In this document: positions 45,509 to 54,926 of the stretch, piece after piece
Layout: each line of letters begins with the position of its first letter
How positions within the stretch are numbered: position 1 is the first letter of the stretch
DNA from: CAVPJC01 sp963705155
GTDB lineage: Bacteria > Chloroflexota > Anaerolineae > Anaerolineales > UBA4823
Length of the DNA stretch: 64,000 nucleotides
Assembly (NCBI GenBank): GCA_963705155.1
Contig: CAVPJC010000013.1
Coordinates: 248,001 to 312,000 of the forward strand
Reading direction: 5' to 3'
The notes under the pieces: generated by a model
Database searches by the model: none
What the model was told of the DNA's origin: nothing
Seen by the model: the letters and a program-made list of their open reading frames with translations, nothing else
Made by a program: the position numbers and the translations under genes

Positions 45509-46508
45509 ATTCCACTCCGGACTTTTTGCGGACGCGCAGGATGGCGATCTTTGTGGGGTGGTTGAAGGGCGCCGGATCGATGGGAGGAGAGCGGCGGATT
45601 GTAGATGGAAAACCGGTGATGTCTTCCGGGACAGGCAGCAGTTTTTCGATGGTCATAAACCCATCACTGCAAAGCGCTTCCAGGGAACGGAGATAATCGG
45701 CGCCGCTCAGGAAAAGGGCGTTGTTGATGGCAACCAGCCAGCCGTTATCGCTGACCAGGGGGCGAACTTTGTTAATCAGACGGGAAGACTCGTTGAGCAG
45801 GTTAACCTGGCCTCTGGCGGTCGATGAGAAAAAAGGCGGGTCCAGGAATACACAATCGTAGGATGCGCCGCTGCGGCGCAGGCGGCTGGAAACGGTGAAG
45901 AAATCTTCGGTGATGAATTCCCCAGGCTGGATCGAGAAAGCATTGAGGCTGTAACTTTTCCTGGCGAGCTCCAGGCAGCGCGGGTTGCGATCGGTGTTGA
46001 CCACCCGTCTCGCTCCGCCGGCGCGGGCAGCTACACCCAGGCTGCCGGTATAGGCGAAGGTATTCAGTACGGTTTTTCCTGCCAGGTTTGTTTTGGCCCA
46101 GCTACGCAGCGTGCGGGTATCCAGATAAAAGCTGGCATCTTGATTCAACTGCAAATCGATGGCGTATTGGACACCATCTTCCTGAATGGATCCATCTGGC
46201 TGGCGGCTGCCCGGGAGCAGGGTTCCGCGGCGATCCGATGGGTGGGAACCATCCCGTTCTTTAATCATCACACATTGGATGCCAGGCAGAGCGGCGCGGT
46301 AGAAATGCACCACTGCGTTAATCGTCTCATTGTGCAGCCTGGAAATGAATATCACCAGGCTGCGTCCGAAAAGATCGACCACCAGGGCCGGCTCACCTTC
46401 ATAAAAACCGTTGAACAGGCGCAAGGCTGCCCTGTGTTCAACGTCCAACAAGCCGCTGCGGGCTCGGAGAGCGTTTTCCAGAAGAGGAACCAGTTGTGGT
46501 GGGTTCAC
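45507..46508 (-). CDS. class I rRNA methyltransferase (RlmI/RlmK-like)
   Basis: A 333-residue SAM-dependent methyltransferase of the YccW/RlmI kind: an N-terminal EEHRA-type domain (VEHRAALRLFNGFYEGEPALVVDLFGRSLVI), then the catalytic Rossmann domain with TVLNTFAYTGSLGVAARAGGA and VFLDPPFFSS, the motif of 23S rRNA m5C enzymes. No PUA domain is present, unlike E. coli RlmI. The GTG start at 46508 overlaps the stop of the upstream transglycosylase gene (GTGA), so translation is coupled. Its RNA target is an inference. Confidence 0.85.
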   Translation of the reverse strand: MNPPQLVPLLENALRARSGLLDVEHRAALRLFNGFYEGEPALVVDLFGRSLVIFISRLHNETINAVVHFYRAALPGIQCVMIKERDGSHPSDRRGTLLPGSRQPDGSIQEDGVQYAIDLQLNQDASFYLDTRTLRSWAKTNLAGKTVLNTFAYTGSLGVAARAGGARRVVNTDRNPRCLELARKSYSLNAFSIQPGEFITEDFFTVSSRLRRSGASYDCVFLDPPFFSSTARGQVNLLNESSRLINKVRPLVSDNGWLVAINNALFLSGADYLRSLEALCSDGFMTIEKLLPVPEDITGFPSTIRRSPPIDPAPFNHPTKIAILRVRKKSGVE

Positions 46509-48978
46509 GGTGTACGGTCGTAGATGCGCCGGTACAGGCTGAATATTTCGGAGATGCCGCGGATATAATTGCGCGCGTCTCTTCAAAACGCACAACTTCC
46601 AGAAGTAAGTCAGGATCGCCATCGGAAAGCTCAAGCCAGGCAATGGCATTACCGGGACCGCCGTTGTAGGCCGCCAGAGCTGCATACCAGGCGGTGGGGT
46701 CTGCAGACCCTTCGCTGCCCGCAAAATATTTGTACCATTTCGCCAGATATTCGGTGCCCAGGTTAATGCTGACCAACGGGCGGTACAGGTCATCGTCGGA
46801 GTAGTTTTCGGGCCAGCCCAGTGTGCTGACAATCTCAGCGCCGGTGGCGGGGACGATCTGCATCAGGCCGCGTGCCCCGGCGGATGAGCGCACAAAACCC
46901 TCGAAAGCGCTCTCCTGGCGTACCACAGAAAAGAGCATGAGTGGGTGAATCTGGTAGCGGGCCGCGGCAGGTAGGATCAGGTCGCGGTAGTAGGTCCCAA
47001 AACGGATGTGGTTGAAATACACGGGGGCGCTGAGGGTATCGGCGTCTGACATGCCAGCCAGGTTAAGCACCTGGCGTGACGCCAATATGGCCTGGCGGTA
47101 GGATCCCAACTCGAGCATGTAATTGGCCAGGCGGAAATTTGCGCTCGGATCGTCCTGAACGGCGAGGCGCAAATCTTCGAACTCCAGGCGAGCCAGATCG
47201 TAGAGCCCAAGCTCCCAGAGTTCAGAGCCGCGTTGAAAGCGGGGATCGGTGATGAGCCCGGCTGGCGTGGCCAGATCGACATCGGGGGCAATATTGAAGG
47301 TGGCACGCAGCCAAATTTCAGCTTGAGCGCGCTCAGCGGCAAGGTCGAATGAGAGGTCAAACTGTCCGGGGGGTGTGAATGGCAAACGGTTCAGCAATAT
47401 ATCCCGGGCACGCTCGCTGTAGTAGCCGGTCGGATCGAGACCTGCAGCCAGCTCCCACGAAGCTCTGGCGGCCGCGGCATCGCCCTGGGCAGAGCGGCAC
47501 TTGCCCATCCACAGGTAGGCTGCCGTACGCTGCTCCATCGTCTCGGCGCTTTCCAATACACGTTGAAAAACCAGGTAGGCGGCAGCGAAATCGTCAAGGC
47601 GATACCTGGAAATGCCCGCCAGGTAGAGAGCACGCAGGGCCTGGTTGTAACCCGGGTATTCGGCCATGACCCGTTCCCAGAGATCAGCGGCGAGTGCAAA
47701 ATTCCCGGCGCGCTCGGCAGCCTGGGCAGCATCGAATAAGAATTCACCTGCGCGGGGATGGCCGGGAGAGGTTTTTACAAAATCCTGCAAGGTCTGGACT
47801 GCGGCAGGGTGATCTTCCAAAAAAGCCCACTGGGTATAGGCTTTTTGTTCCCAGGCATCATCCCAGAAGCGGTGCTCGACAAAATCCATGATCACCACAT
47901 CCCAGTGTGTGATGGCCTCGCTGCTGCCGCCCAGGGCGCGCAAGCTGAGGCCATAGTAATAGTGGGCTGCAGCCGGATCGGCGCCTCCGCTGCTGAGGTA
48001 GCGGTCGAAGGCTGCAATCGCCACGCCGTACTGCCCGGCATAATAATCCACAATGCCGCGGTTTAACTCATCGACCGGGACGCCAGCCTCGACAAGAGCC
48101 AGCAGGGCAGTGTACGAATCGTAAGCCAGGGGGTAACTGCTGACAGCATCCTGGTAAGCCGCGTAAGCCAGGTCGAGCATGCCCTGGGCGGTGTAAGCCT
48201 GCCCCATGAGAAGATCCATCGCGGCCTTCGTGTAGTCATCGGAAGTCTGGTTGTAGATCTCCTGATACAGTCCCAGAGCGGTGGGGTAATCACCGACTGC
48301 TGCGTGGGCGCGGGCAATCTTGATCTGGAGTTGAGTGCCATCCAGAAAACCAGGAGCCTGAAGGGCGCCGCGGTAATCGATAAGCGCCTCACCGTAATTC
48401 CCGGCAGCTGCCAGGGCGTCGCCACGCAGATTGAGAACGTAAGCATCCGCGACACCCGGGCGCAAGACAAGGTAGTTGAGATACGCATCAGCCGCCTCAA
48501 CATTCCGCCCAAGAGCTGTGTATGCCTGCCCACGCGCAAAGTGAGCGTAGGGAACGTGTGATGAATTTGGATAGATCGCGATGAGCTGATCGAGCACTTC
48601 CAGGGCAGCCTGGGGCTGACCGGCAAGCAGGTAATTGCGGCCCAGGCCAAGCAGCGCGGCAGATTTTACACCGGCATCCACATCCGACTGGCTGGCAGTC
48701 CGGTATTCTTGTTCGGCGCGCTGCCAGTCGCCTTCGAAGCGGGCGCGATCGCCGGAATCGACGCGGGCGGCAGGTAAGGGTGTGGCTGTGGGCACTTCGG
48801 TGGGTGGAAGTGGTGAGGGGGTCAGGGTGGGCGGCGGAGGCAGGAGCGTGGGTGTGGAGGTGGATTTTGGTATGGAGGTGGGGCCGGTAAGCGAGATCCG
48901 CTCTACAGCGGAGCAGGCCAGGGTAGCCAGTAATACGATGAAGACTGCCAGCGCAACGCGGGCATAGGAGGTTTTCAT
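46505..48978 (-). CDS. TPR-containing lytic murein transglycosylase lipoprotein (frame break near the 3' end)
   Basis: About 824 residues after correction. A signal peptide with lipobox (LLATLAC) and a Thr/Pro/Ser-rich tether (residues 30-70) precede a long superhelix of TPR-like repeats (about 75-640) and a C-terminal SLT domain with the catalytic Glu in RQESAF, GARGLMQIVPATG, NLGTEYLAKW and AAYNGGPGNAIAW. It cleaves peptidoglycan glycan strands during growth or export-machine insertion. The frame changes near 46575; the corrected tail reads NYIRGISEIFSLYRRIYDRTP and stops at 46505. Confidence 0.9.
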
Positions 48979-49090
48979 GCGGGTAGGATAACCGAGGCAG
49001 GGCGCTGAGTCAAGATAGCGCCGACGGGTTAAGCAGGGATATTACCGGCTAATAACCTGTGATAACTATTTTTCGTGCCTTGATTTATCT

Positions 49091-49119
49091 TTGACAAAGG
49101 GCGCATCGCGTGTTAAACT
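49091..49119 (+). promoter_or_regulatory. promoter TTGACA-17-TAAACT for mtnA
   Basis: TTGACA at 49091-49096 and TAAACT at 49114-49119, 17 bases apart. Expected start near 49126, about 60 bases before the mtnA ATG. The -10 is the same as that of recA. Confidence 0.8.
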
Positions 49120-49136
49120 CTCGGTTGTTGGTTGAG

Positions 49137-49161
49137 ACGCTCTCCATCGAGGGCGTTTTTT
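49137..49161 (+). terminator. attenuator-like hairpin in the mtnA leader
   Basis: ACGCTCTC (49137-49144) pairs with GAGGGCGT (49149-49156), one G-T pair, four-base loop, then TTTTTT. It lies between the promoter and the gene, so it would stop transcription after about 35 bases unless overcome. No known riboswitch was recognised in the short leader. Confidence 0.65.
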
Positions 49162-49188
49162 GGCGCGTGATTTTGGAGATTGGCATTA

Positions 49189-50274
49189 ATGAGAACGGTG
49201 TACTGGGACGGCGAACATAATGCCGTGTGCATGATCGACCAGCGTCTGCTTCCGGGCGAGTTTAAGGTGGTGAGTTATTCGGATTACCATCAGGTGGCGG
49301 ATGCGATCCGGGATATGGTGGTGCGGGGCGCGCCTGCGATTGGCGCGACCGCCGCATTCGGATTGGCGCTGGCGGCGCACGCCTCCACCACCCAGGATGC
49401 CCGAGAACTGAGTAATGAACTTGCCCATGCGGGAGAAATCTTGCAGGCGGCGCGCCCAACTGCGGTGAACCTGACCTGGGCGCTAAAGCGTGTGCTGGCG
49501 GTTGTTGCTGCGGTGCAGGATCGGCGGATGAGCTGCGAGCGGCAGTGCTGGCAGAAGCGCAGCGCATCGCCGATGAGGACGTGGAGATCAACCAGCGCAT
49601 GGCACGGCACGGCGCCGACTTGATCAACGATGGCGATACGGTGATCCATCACTGCAACACCGGCGCCCTGGCGACGGTGGATTGGGGCACGGCCCTGGGA
49701 GTGATCCGCATGGCGCATGAGCAGGGCAAGCGCCTGCATGTGCTGGTGGATGAGACCCGCCCACGCCTGCAAGGGGCGCGCCTGACGGCCTGGGAGCTGG
49801 AGCAGTACGGCATCCCGTACGAGATCATCAGCGATAACGCCGCAGGCTATTTCCTGCGCTCCGGGCAGGTGCAAAAGGTGTTTTTCGGCGCCGACCGGAT
49901 GGCGGCCAACGGCGATGTGGCCAACAAGATCGGCACCTATATGCTGGCCCTGGCGGCCCATGATAACAGCGTGCCGGTCTATTCCGTGGTGCCCACCTCG
50001 ACCATCGATCTTATCGCTGGCGCATGGCGGGCTGATCCCGATCGAGGAACGCGGCCCAGAGGAAGTGCTGAACCTGCAGGTGGACGGGCAGCCGGTAGCG
50101 CCGGCGGGCGCCAAAGCCCGCAACCCGGCTTTCGATGTGACCCCGGCGCGGCTTTTGACTGCGATTGTGACCGAAAACGGCGTCGTTTACCCGCCGTATG
50201 AGAAGGTCTGCCGAGCGGTCGAAATGACCTGGAGTTCAACTCAGGCCCACGGTCGAGAGCTGATCGCACAATGA
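49189..50274 (+). CDS. mtnA: S-methyl-5-thioribose-1-phosphate isomerase (two frame breaks)
   Basis: Isomerises methylthioribose-1-phosphate, the MtnP product, in methionine salvage. About 361 residues after correction: RGAPAIGATAAFGLALA, the catalytic Cys in HHCNTGALATVDWGTALGVI, the Asp in FGADRMAANGDVANKIGTY, and the DETRPRLQGARLTAWEL loop are all present. Frames change near 49510 and 50020 and cancel. The ATG at 49189 has GGAG ten bases upstream. It is the first of three genes for handling SAM by-products. Confidence 0.92.
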
Positions 50275-50320
50275 GCAACCCGACTGAAAATGATCTGATT
50301 ATTTGACTTCCTGAATAAAC

Positions 50321-51285
50321 ATGGATATTCTACTGACTGGCTCTGTTGCCTATGATTATTTGATGACCTTTCCGGGATATTTTCGAGATCATATCCTGCC
50401 GGATAAGCTGGAGACGATCAGCCTTTCTTTCCTGGTGGAGTCGATGGTGCGACTGCGCGGAGGCATTGCGCCCAACATCGCCTACACCCTGGCGCTTTTG
50501 GGACAGCGGCCGCGCTTGTTCGCCACGGTGGGCGAAGATTTTGAGGATTACCGCACCTGGCTGGAAAGCAAGGGCGTGGACACCACCTGGGCACGCGTTA
50601 TCCCGGGAGTGTACACGGCCTCATTTTTTGCCAACACGGACCGCTCCAATGCCCAGATCGCCAGTTTTTACCCGGGGGCCATGGCTTATGCCTCCCAGCT
50701 TTCACTGCGGGAACTGGGGAACCTGCGTCCCGATCTGGTAGTGATCTCGCCAAACGACCCTGGAGCGATGAAACAATATGTGATGAATGCCAGGAGCTGG
50801 GTTTCCATATTTCTATGATCCCAGCCAGCAGATCGTGCGCCTGACCGGTGAAGAGCTGAAGCACGGCATCAAGGGGCGCTGGCGATGTTTGTCAACGATT
50901 ACGAATTTGCCCTGGTTCAGAAGATGACCGGGTATGTCACCGGATGAGATCCTGGCAGTGCACAGAGTTTTTGGTTGTGACACGTGGCGATCAGGGGGCG
51001 ACTGTGTACAGCCAGAATGGAGAATTTTCCATTCCTGTGGTGCCGCCCCGGCAAATCGCTGACCCGACCGGTGTGGGGGATGCTTTCCGGGGTGGATTCC
51101 TGACGGCTTATGGCTACGGACTTGATCTGGAAACGTGCGGGCGTGTTGGGGCGCTGGCAGCCACTTACTGCCTGGAGCAACGCGGCCCCCAGGGACACCA
51201 ATACACAGCCGGGGAATTTGTACAACGCTATCGTGAGCATTTCAATAAGGCCGATGCTTTGGAGATATTCCTGCGGCGAGGGTGA
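50321..51285 (+). CDS. adoK: adenosine kinase of the actinobacterial type, PfkB family (several frame breaks)
   Basis: Phosphorylates adenosine to AMP. About 321 residues after correction. The opening GSVAYDYLMTFPGYFRDHILPD, RGGIAPNIAYTLALLG, AQIASFYPGAMAYA, ISPNDPGAMKQY and YDPSQQIVRLTGEEL follow the plan I recall for the Mycobacterium adenosine kinase more closely than ribokinase. The PfkB signature DPTGVGDAFRGGFLTAYG, with the catalytic Asp, is intact. Frames change near 50795, 50875 and 50935. Lying between mtnA and ahcY, it would clear the adenosine made by AhcY. Confidence 0.85.
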
Positions 51286-51341
51286 AAGAAACTTCCTCGT
51301 AGGTGCTATTCGTTATGAATCAAAAAAACTGGAGTGATAAA

Positions 51342-52602
51342 ATGGAAAACTTTGATGTAAAGGATACCCGCCTGGCTGAAGGCGGGCGGCGAAAAATTGA
51401 TTGGGCTGAGCGTGAAATGCCGGTGCTGCGCCTGATCCGAGAGCGGTTTGCCAAAGAACGACCGCTGGCAGGACTGCGGCTTTCGGCCTGCTTGCATGTA
51501 ACCACCGAAACCGCTAACCTGATTAAAACATTGCACGCCGGCGGCGCCGATATGGTGTTGACAGCGTCCAACCCGCTTTCGACACAGGATGAAGTCGCGG
51601 CGTCGTTGGTGATTCACGATGAGATTCCGGTGTATGCCATCAAAGGCGAAGACAATATCACCTATTACCGGCATCATCAATGCGGCGCTGGATCACAAGC
51701 CGCACATGACCATGGATGATGGCGCCGACCTGGTGGGCACGATGCACAAAGACCGCCGCGACTTACTGGCGAACATGCTGGGCGGCACCGAGGAGACAAC
51801 CACGGGTGTCATCCGGCTGCGAGCGATGGCTGCCGATGGGGCGCTGATGTTCCCTGTGATTGCCGTTAATGACGCCATGACAAAGCATTTATTCGACAAC
51901 CGTTATGGCACGGGACAGTCGACCATCGATGGAATCGTGCGCGCCACCAATATCTTGCTGGCAGGCAAGAACTTTGTCGTCGCCGGGTACGGCTGGTGTG
52001 GCCGTGGGCTGGCAAGCCGGGCGCGCGGCATGGGAGCAAATGTCATCGTGACCGAGGTGGATCCTCTACCTGCTCTGGAAGCGGTGATGGATGGCTACCG
52101 GGTGATGACGATGGAAGAAGCTGCCAGGATCGGTGATATTTTCTGCACAGTGACCGGCGATATCAACGTAATCGACGCCGTTCATTTTGATGTGATGAAA
52201 GATGGCGCGATTGTAGCCAATTCTGGTCATTTCAACGTAGAAATCAACATCCCCGCGCTGGAGGGCATGTCTAAAGAGAAACGCCTGGTGCGTCCATTTG
52301 TGGAACAATATGTGCTGACTGACGGGCGGCAGATCCATCTGTTGGGTGAAGGCCGGCTGATCAACCTGGCATCGGCCGAAGGGCACCCGGCCAGCGTGAT
52401 GGATATGTCTTTTGCCAATCAGGCGCTGGCAGCCGAATATATGGCAAAGAACGGCTCCACCCTGGAGAAAAAGGTGTATTCGGTGCCGGATGCAATTGAC
52501 CGCGAAATTGCCCGTTTGAAACTGGATGCGATGGGTGTCCAGATCGATAAGTTAACGGAGATGCAGGTAAAGTACTTAAATTCCTGGGAAGAAGGAACCT
52601 AG
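51342..52602 (+). CDS. ahcY: adenosylhomocysteinase (one frame break)
   Basis: Splits S-adenosylhomocysteine into homocysteine and adenosine using bound NAD. About 419 residues after correction: LSACLHVTTETANLIKTL, SNPLSTQDEVAA, the NAD-binding VVAGYGWCGRGLASRARGMGANVIVTE, and LINLASAEGHPASVMDMSFANQALA are diagnostic. The tail ends DKLTEMQVKYLNSW without the C-terminal KPDHYRY, as in the shorter bacterial and archaeal form. One surplus base near 51678 (…YYRH to INAALDHKP…). The ATG at 51342 has GGAG seven bases upstream. Confidence 0.93.
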
Positions 52603-52643
52603 AAACCGCCTCCCACCTGGCAACCAGGCTGGATTGAGAGAAT

Positions 52644-52686
52644 AAAACGGGGATTTGTGGGTGTTCAGCCGATAAATCCCCGTTTT
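52644..52686. terminator. bidirectional terminator
   Basis: AAAACGGGGATTT (52644-52656) pairs perfectly with AAATCCCCGTTTT (52674-52686). It lies between the convergent ahcY and TfoX-domain genes. Confidence 0.9.
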
Positions 52687-52702
52687 GATTCGTGATTACT
52701 GG

Positions 52703-53038
52703 TTATTTAGCCGGGAGCGTGGCAGCGAAATTGACACCGAGCATGAGCCAGGCCCGCAGGTCTGCATCCGATTGGCAGGCAGCGCCATCGACGTACACCC
52801 AGCCTCTCATCGGCCTTCCGGTTAAATCGAAGGGACGCGCACCTGGTTGGGCCAGGGCAGATGCATTCCCGGCGTCACCCACCCGCACAATCAGGCCGTC
52901 TTTATGCACACCACAGGCTAGATTGCCTCGAAGCATATAGGCGATACCACCGAACATTTTCTTTTCCACCAATCCAAAGGGATCGATGTCATCGATTGTC
53001 TGGCGGACGCGATAGGCTAAGATTTCGTCGTAAGGCAT
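52703..53038 (-). CDS. TfoX N-terminal domain protein
   Basis: A 111-residue protein matching the TfoX/Sxy N-terminal domain (EKKMFGGIAYMLRGNLACGVHKDGLIVRVG; GWVYVDGA). In gamma-proteobacteria the full TfoX regulates competence, but stand-alone N-terminal domain proteins such as this one are widespread and of unknown role. It is transcribed after the recA-linked genes but separated by a 66-base gap. Confidence 0.85.
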   Translation of the reverse strand: MPYDEILAYRVRQTIDDIDPFGLVEKKMFGGIAYMLRGNLACGVHKDGLIVRVGDAGNASALAQPGARPFDLTGRPMRGWVYVDGAACQSDADLRAWLMLGVNFAATLPAK

Positions 53039-53104
53039 TGGCAGTCCTCAGGAAATAAATGGGTGTATCTGTAAGCGTTCAGGCAGACAAATGGTGCTTG
53101 GATT

Positions 53105-53731
53105 TCATTGGGCGACAACGATGTCAATGAATATCGGGTCGCCAAAAGCCTGCCCAAGGGGGTCATAAGCCTGCCAGGCGCTGCGATAGGCGCCAGCTTC
53201 AGCAGGGGCAGTGAAATTGATCTGTATGGTGGCTTGTGTGCCAGCACGGGCGGGAAAAAGGGCAAACTCAGGTGGAGCGCCCAAGGGCGGACCGGCGATG
53301 GGTTTGAGACGGTAGTGTACATCCCAATTACAGGATCCGTTGTTTTCAACCCGCCAGCGTTTATCCAATAAGTCCCCCGGGGCAACGAAACTGCCATCCG
53401 GCAGGGTCAGGTCTTCAATATAACGCAGGCTGCTGGTGCAGGATGGGGTGGGCGTAGCTTGTGGTGGCGGCGATGTAAGTGCAATGGTTGGCGCGGGTTG
53501 GTCCTGGGTGATCAATGGCGCAGCCAGAGTGGGTGCAGCTACCGGGCGGTAGACATCGTTGCCGGCGAGGTCAGGCGTATCATCGCCCGGTGTTGTACAG
53601 GCAGCCAGAACCAGGCCAAGCAGGAAGACTATCAAGTCGAGGATATGTTTTCGAATGACACTGCTCTTCTTGATGGGTGACGCCTGTCTGGGCGGCGCGC
53701 TCAACCTGCCTGGCTGGTATTGCACTGACAT
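53105..53731 (-). CDS. lipoprotein with NBR1-like Ig domain
   Basis: A 208-residue precursor. A hydrophobic stretch ending LVLAAC forms the lipobox (Cys near residue 46, a rather long N-region), followed by a Pro/Thr-rich tether and a beta-sandwich of about 100 residues (LPDGSFVAPGDLLDKRWRVENNGSCNWDVHYRLKPI … PAEAGAYRSAWQAYDPLGQAFGD) that fits the NBR1 Ig-like domain, common in surface proteins of Chloroflexota-like bacteria. Its binding partner is unknown. The ATG at 53731 is seven bases after the recA stop, without a strong ribosome site, so it may be translated by reinitiation. Confidence 0.78.
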   Translation of the reverse strand: MSVQYQPGRLSAPPRQASPIKKSSVIRKHILDLIVFLLGLVLAACTTPGDDTPDLAGNDVYRPVAAPTLAAPLITQDQPAPTIALTSPPPQATPTPSCTSSLRYIEDLTLPDGSFVAPGDLLDKRWRVENNGSCNWDVHYRLKPIAGPPLGAPPEFALFPARAGTQATIQINFTAPAEAGAYRSAWQAYDPLGQAFGDPIFIDIVVAQ

Positions 53732-53737
53732 CAAAAA

Positions 53738-54832
53738 TCACAATTCTCCATCTTCCATACCGGCTTCTTCTTCGCCGCCGCCGAAAGGCAGAGGCATGGC
53801 GCCGCTCAGGGCTTGCTGGCGAACTGCCAGTTCAATCTCTTCGCTCAGGTCGTGGTTTGCCTTGAGGTATTCCTTGGTGTTTTCACGACCCTGGCCAAGA
53901 CGGATATCGCCGTAGGAGTAGAAGGATCCACGTTTGGTGATGATATCCAAACCAGTAGCGAGATCGATGATATCGCCGACTTTGGAGATACCTTCGTTGT
54001 ACATAATATCAAATTCGGCCGTGCGGAAAGGAGGGGCAACTTTGTTTTTTACCACACGGACGCGGGTGCGGTTGCCGATAATATCCTGGCCTAGCTTGAT
54101 CGACTGGATGCGCCGGACATCCAGGCGCACAGAGGCGTAGAATTTAAGCGCCATGCCGCCGGTGGTGGTCTCGGGGTTACCGAACATGACCCCGATCTTC
54201 TGGCGGAGCTGGTTGGTGAAGATGACAGCGGTGTTGGTCTGCTTGATGGCTCCCGAGAGTTTGCGCAATGCCTGAGACATCAGCCTGGCCTGCATACCCA
54301 TGGGTGAGTCGCCCATATCCCCTTCGATTTCTGCGCGCGGGACCAGGGCTGCAACCGAATCAATGACGATCACATCGATGGCGCCGGAGCGCACCAGGGT
54401 TTCAGTAATTTCCAGGGCTTGCTCGCCCATATCGGGTTGGGAGATGAGCAAATTGTCAACATCGACACCACAGCGTGCCGCATAGGCCGGATCCAGGGCA
54501 TGTTCCATGTCGATATAAGCACACGTACCGCCGCCGCGCTGTGCTTCAGCTACGATATGCTGGCAGATCGTGGTCTTGCCGGACGATTCCGGGCCATAAA
54601 TCTCTGTGATACGACCACGGGGGATCCCGCCGACGCCAAGGGCAATGTCCAGCGATAGAGAGCCAGTGGGGATGGCTTCAACTACCATGTGGTGGGCTTC
54701 GCCGAGACGCATAACCGTATTTTCGCCATAGCGTTTTGTTATATCGCCCAGGGCTTTATCGAGGGCGATATGACGCGAGTCGTTCTGGTTACTTGAAGGG
54801 GGCTGGGTAGAGGAAGGGCTTTTCTTAGGCAT
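53738..54832 (-). CDS. recA: recombinase A
   Basis: DNA strand-exchange and SOS co-protease. 364 residues. Walker A GPESSGKTT, Walker B VIVIDSVAALVPRAE, loop L1/L2 region (GDSPMGMQARLMSQALRKLSG; TNQLRQKIGVMFGNPETTTGG) and the RNTKEYLK-type C-terminal segment (GRENTKEYLKANHDLSEEIE) are canonical. The acidic GGGEEEAGMEDGEL tail is typical. Start: ATG at 54832 preceded by AGGAG, giving MPKKSPSSTQP. The promoter contains a LexA-like box. Confidence 0.96.
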   Translation of the reverse strand: MPKKSPSSTQPPSSNQNDSRHIALDKALGDITKRYGENTVMRLGEAHHMVVEAIPTGSLSLDIALGVGGIPRGRITEIYGPESSGKTTICQHIVAEAQRGGGTCAYIDMEHALDPAYAARCGVDVDNLLISQPDMGEQALEITETLVRSGAIDVIVIDSVAALVPRAEIEGDMGDSPMGMQARLMSQALRKLSGAIKQTNTAVIFTNQLRQKIGVMFGNPETTTGGMALKFYASVRLDVRRIQSIKLGQDIIGNRTRVRVVKNKVAPPFRTAEFDIMYNEGISKVGDIIDLATGLDIITKRGSFYSYGDIRLGQGRENTKEYLKANHDLSEEIELAVRQQALSGAMPLPFGGGEEEAGMEDGEL

Positions 54833-54898
54833 GTTATAACTCCTGATATTCGTTAAGGTTAAAAAACCCTGCAAGTTAGAGGTGTTTTCTGTCCCCAA

Positions 54899-54926
54899 AG
54901 TTTAGCACAAATGTTCGTTATGTCAA
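54899..54926 (-). promoter_or_regulatory. recA promoter TTGACA-16-TAAACT with SOS-like box
   Basis: On the minus strand TTGACA (plus 54921-54926) and TAAACT (plus 54899-54904) enclose a 16-base spacer that holds CGAACATTTGTGC (plus 54905-54917), one base from the consensus half-sites of the Gram-positive-type SOS box CGAACNNNNGTTCG. A LexA-like repressor bound there would block polymerase. The -35 overlaps the end of the upstream peptidase gene. Confidence 0.7.

Noticed and set aside
45507..46832. Extended methyltransferase frame starting at 46832
   Set aside because: Residues upstream of 46508 are the antiphase reading of the lytic transglycosylase SLT domain; the coupled GTG start at 46508 fits the family length.
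49020..49188. SAM or SAH riboswitch upstream of mtnA
   Set aside because: The leader after the promoter is only about 60 bases and shows none of the SAM or SAH aptamer core elements; only a hairpin with a T run is seen.
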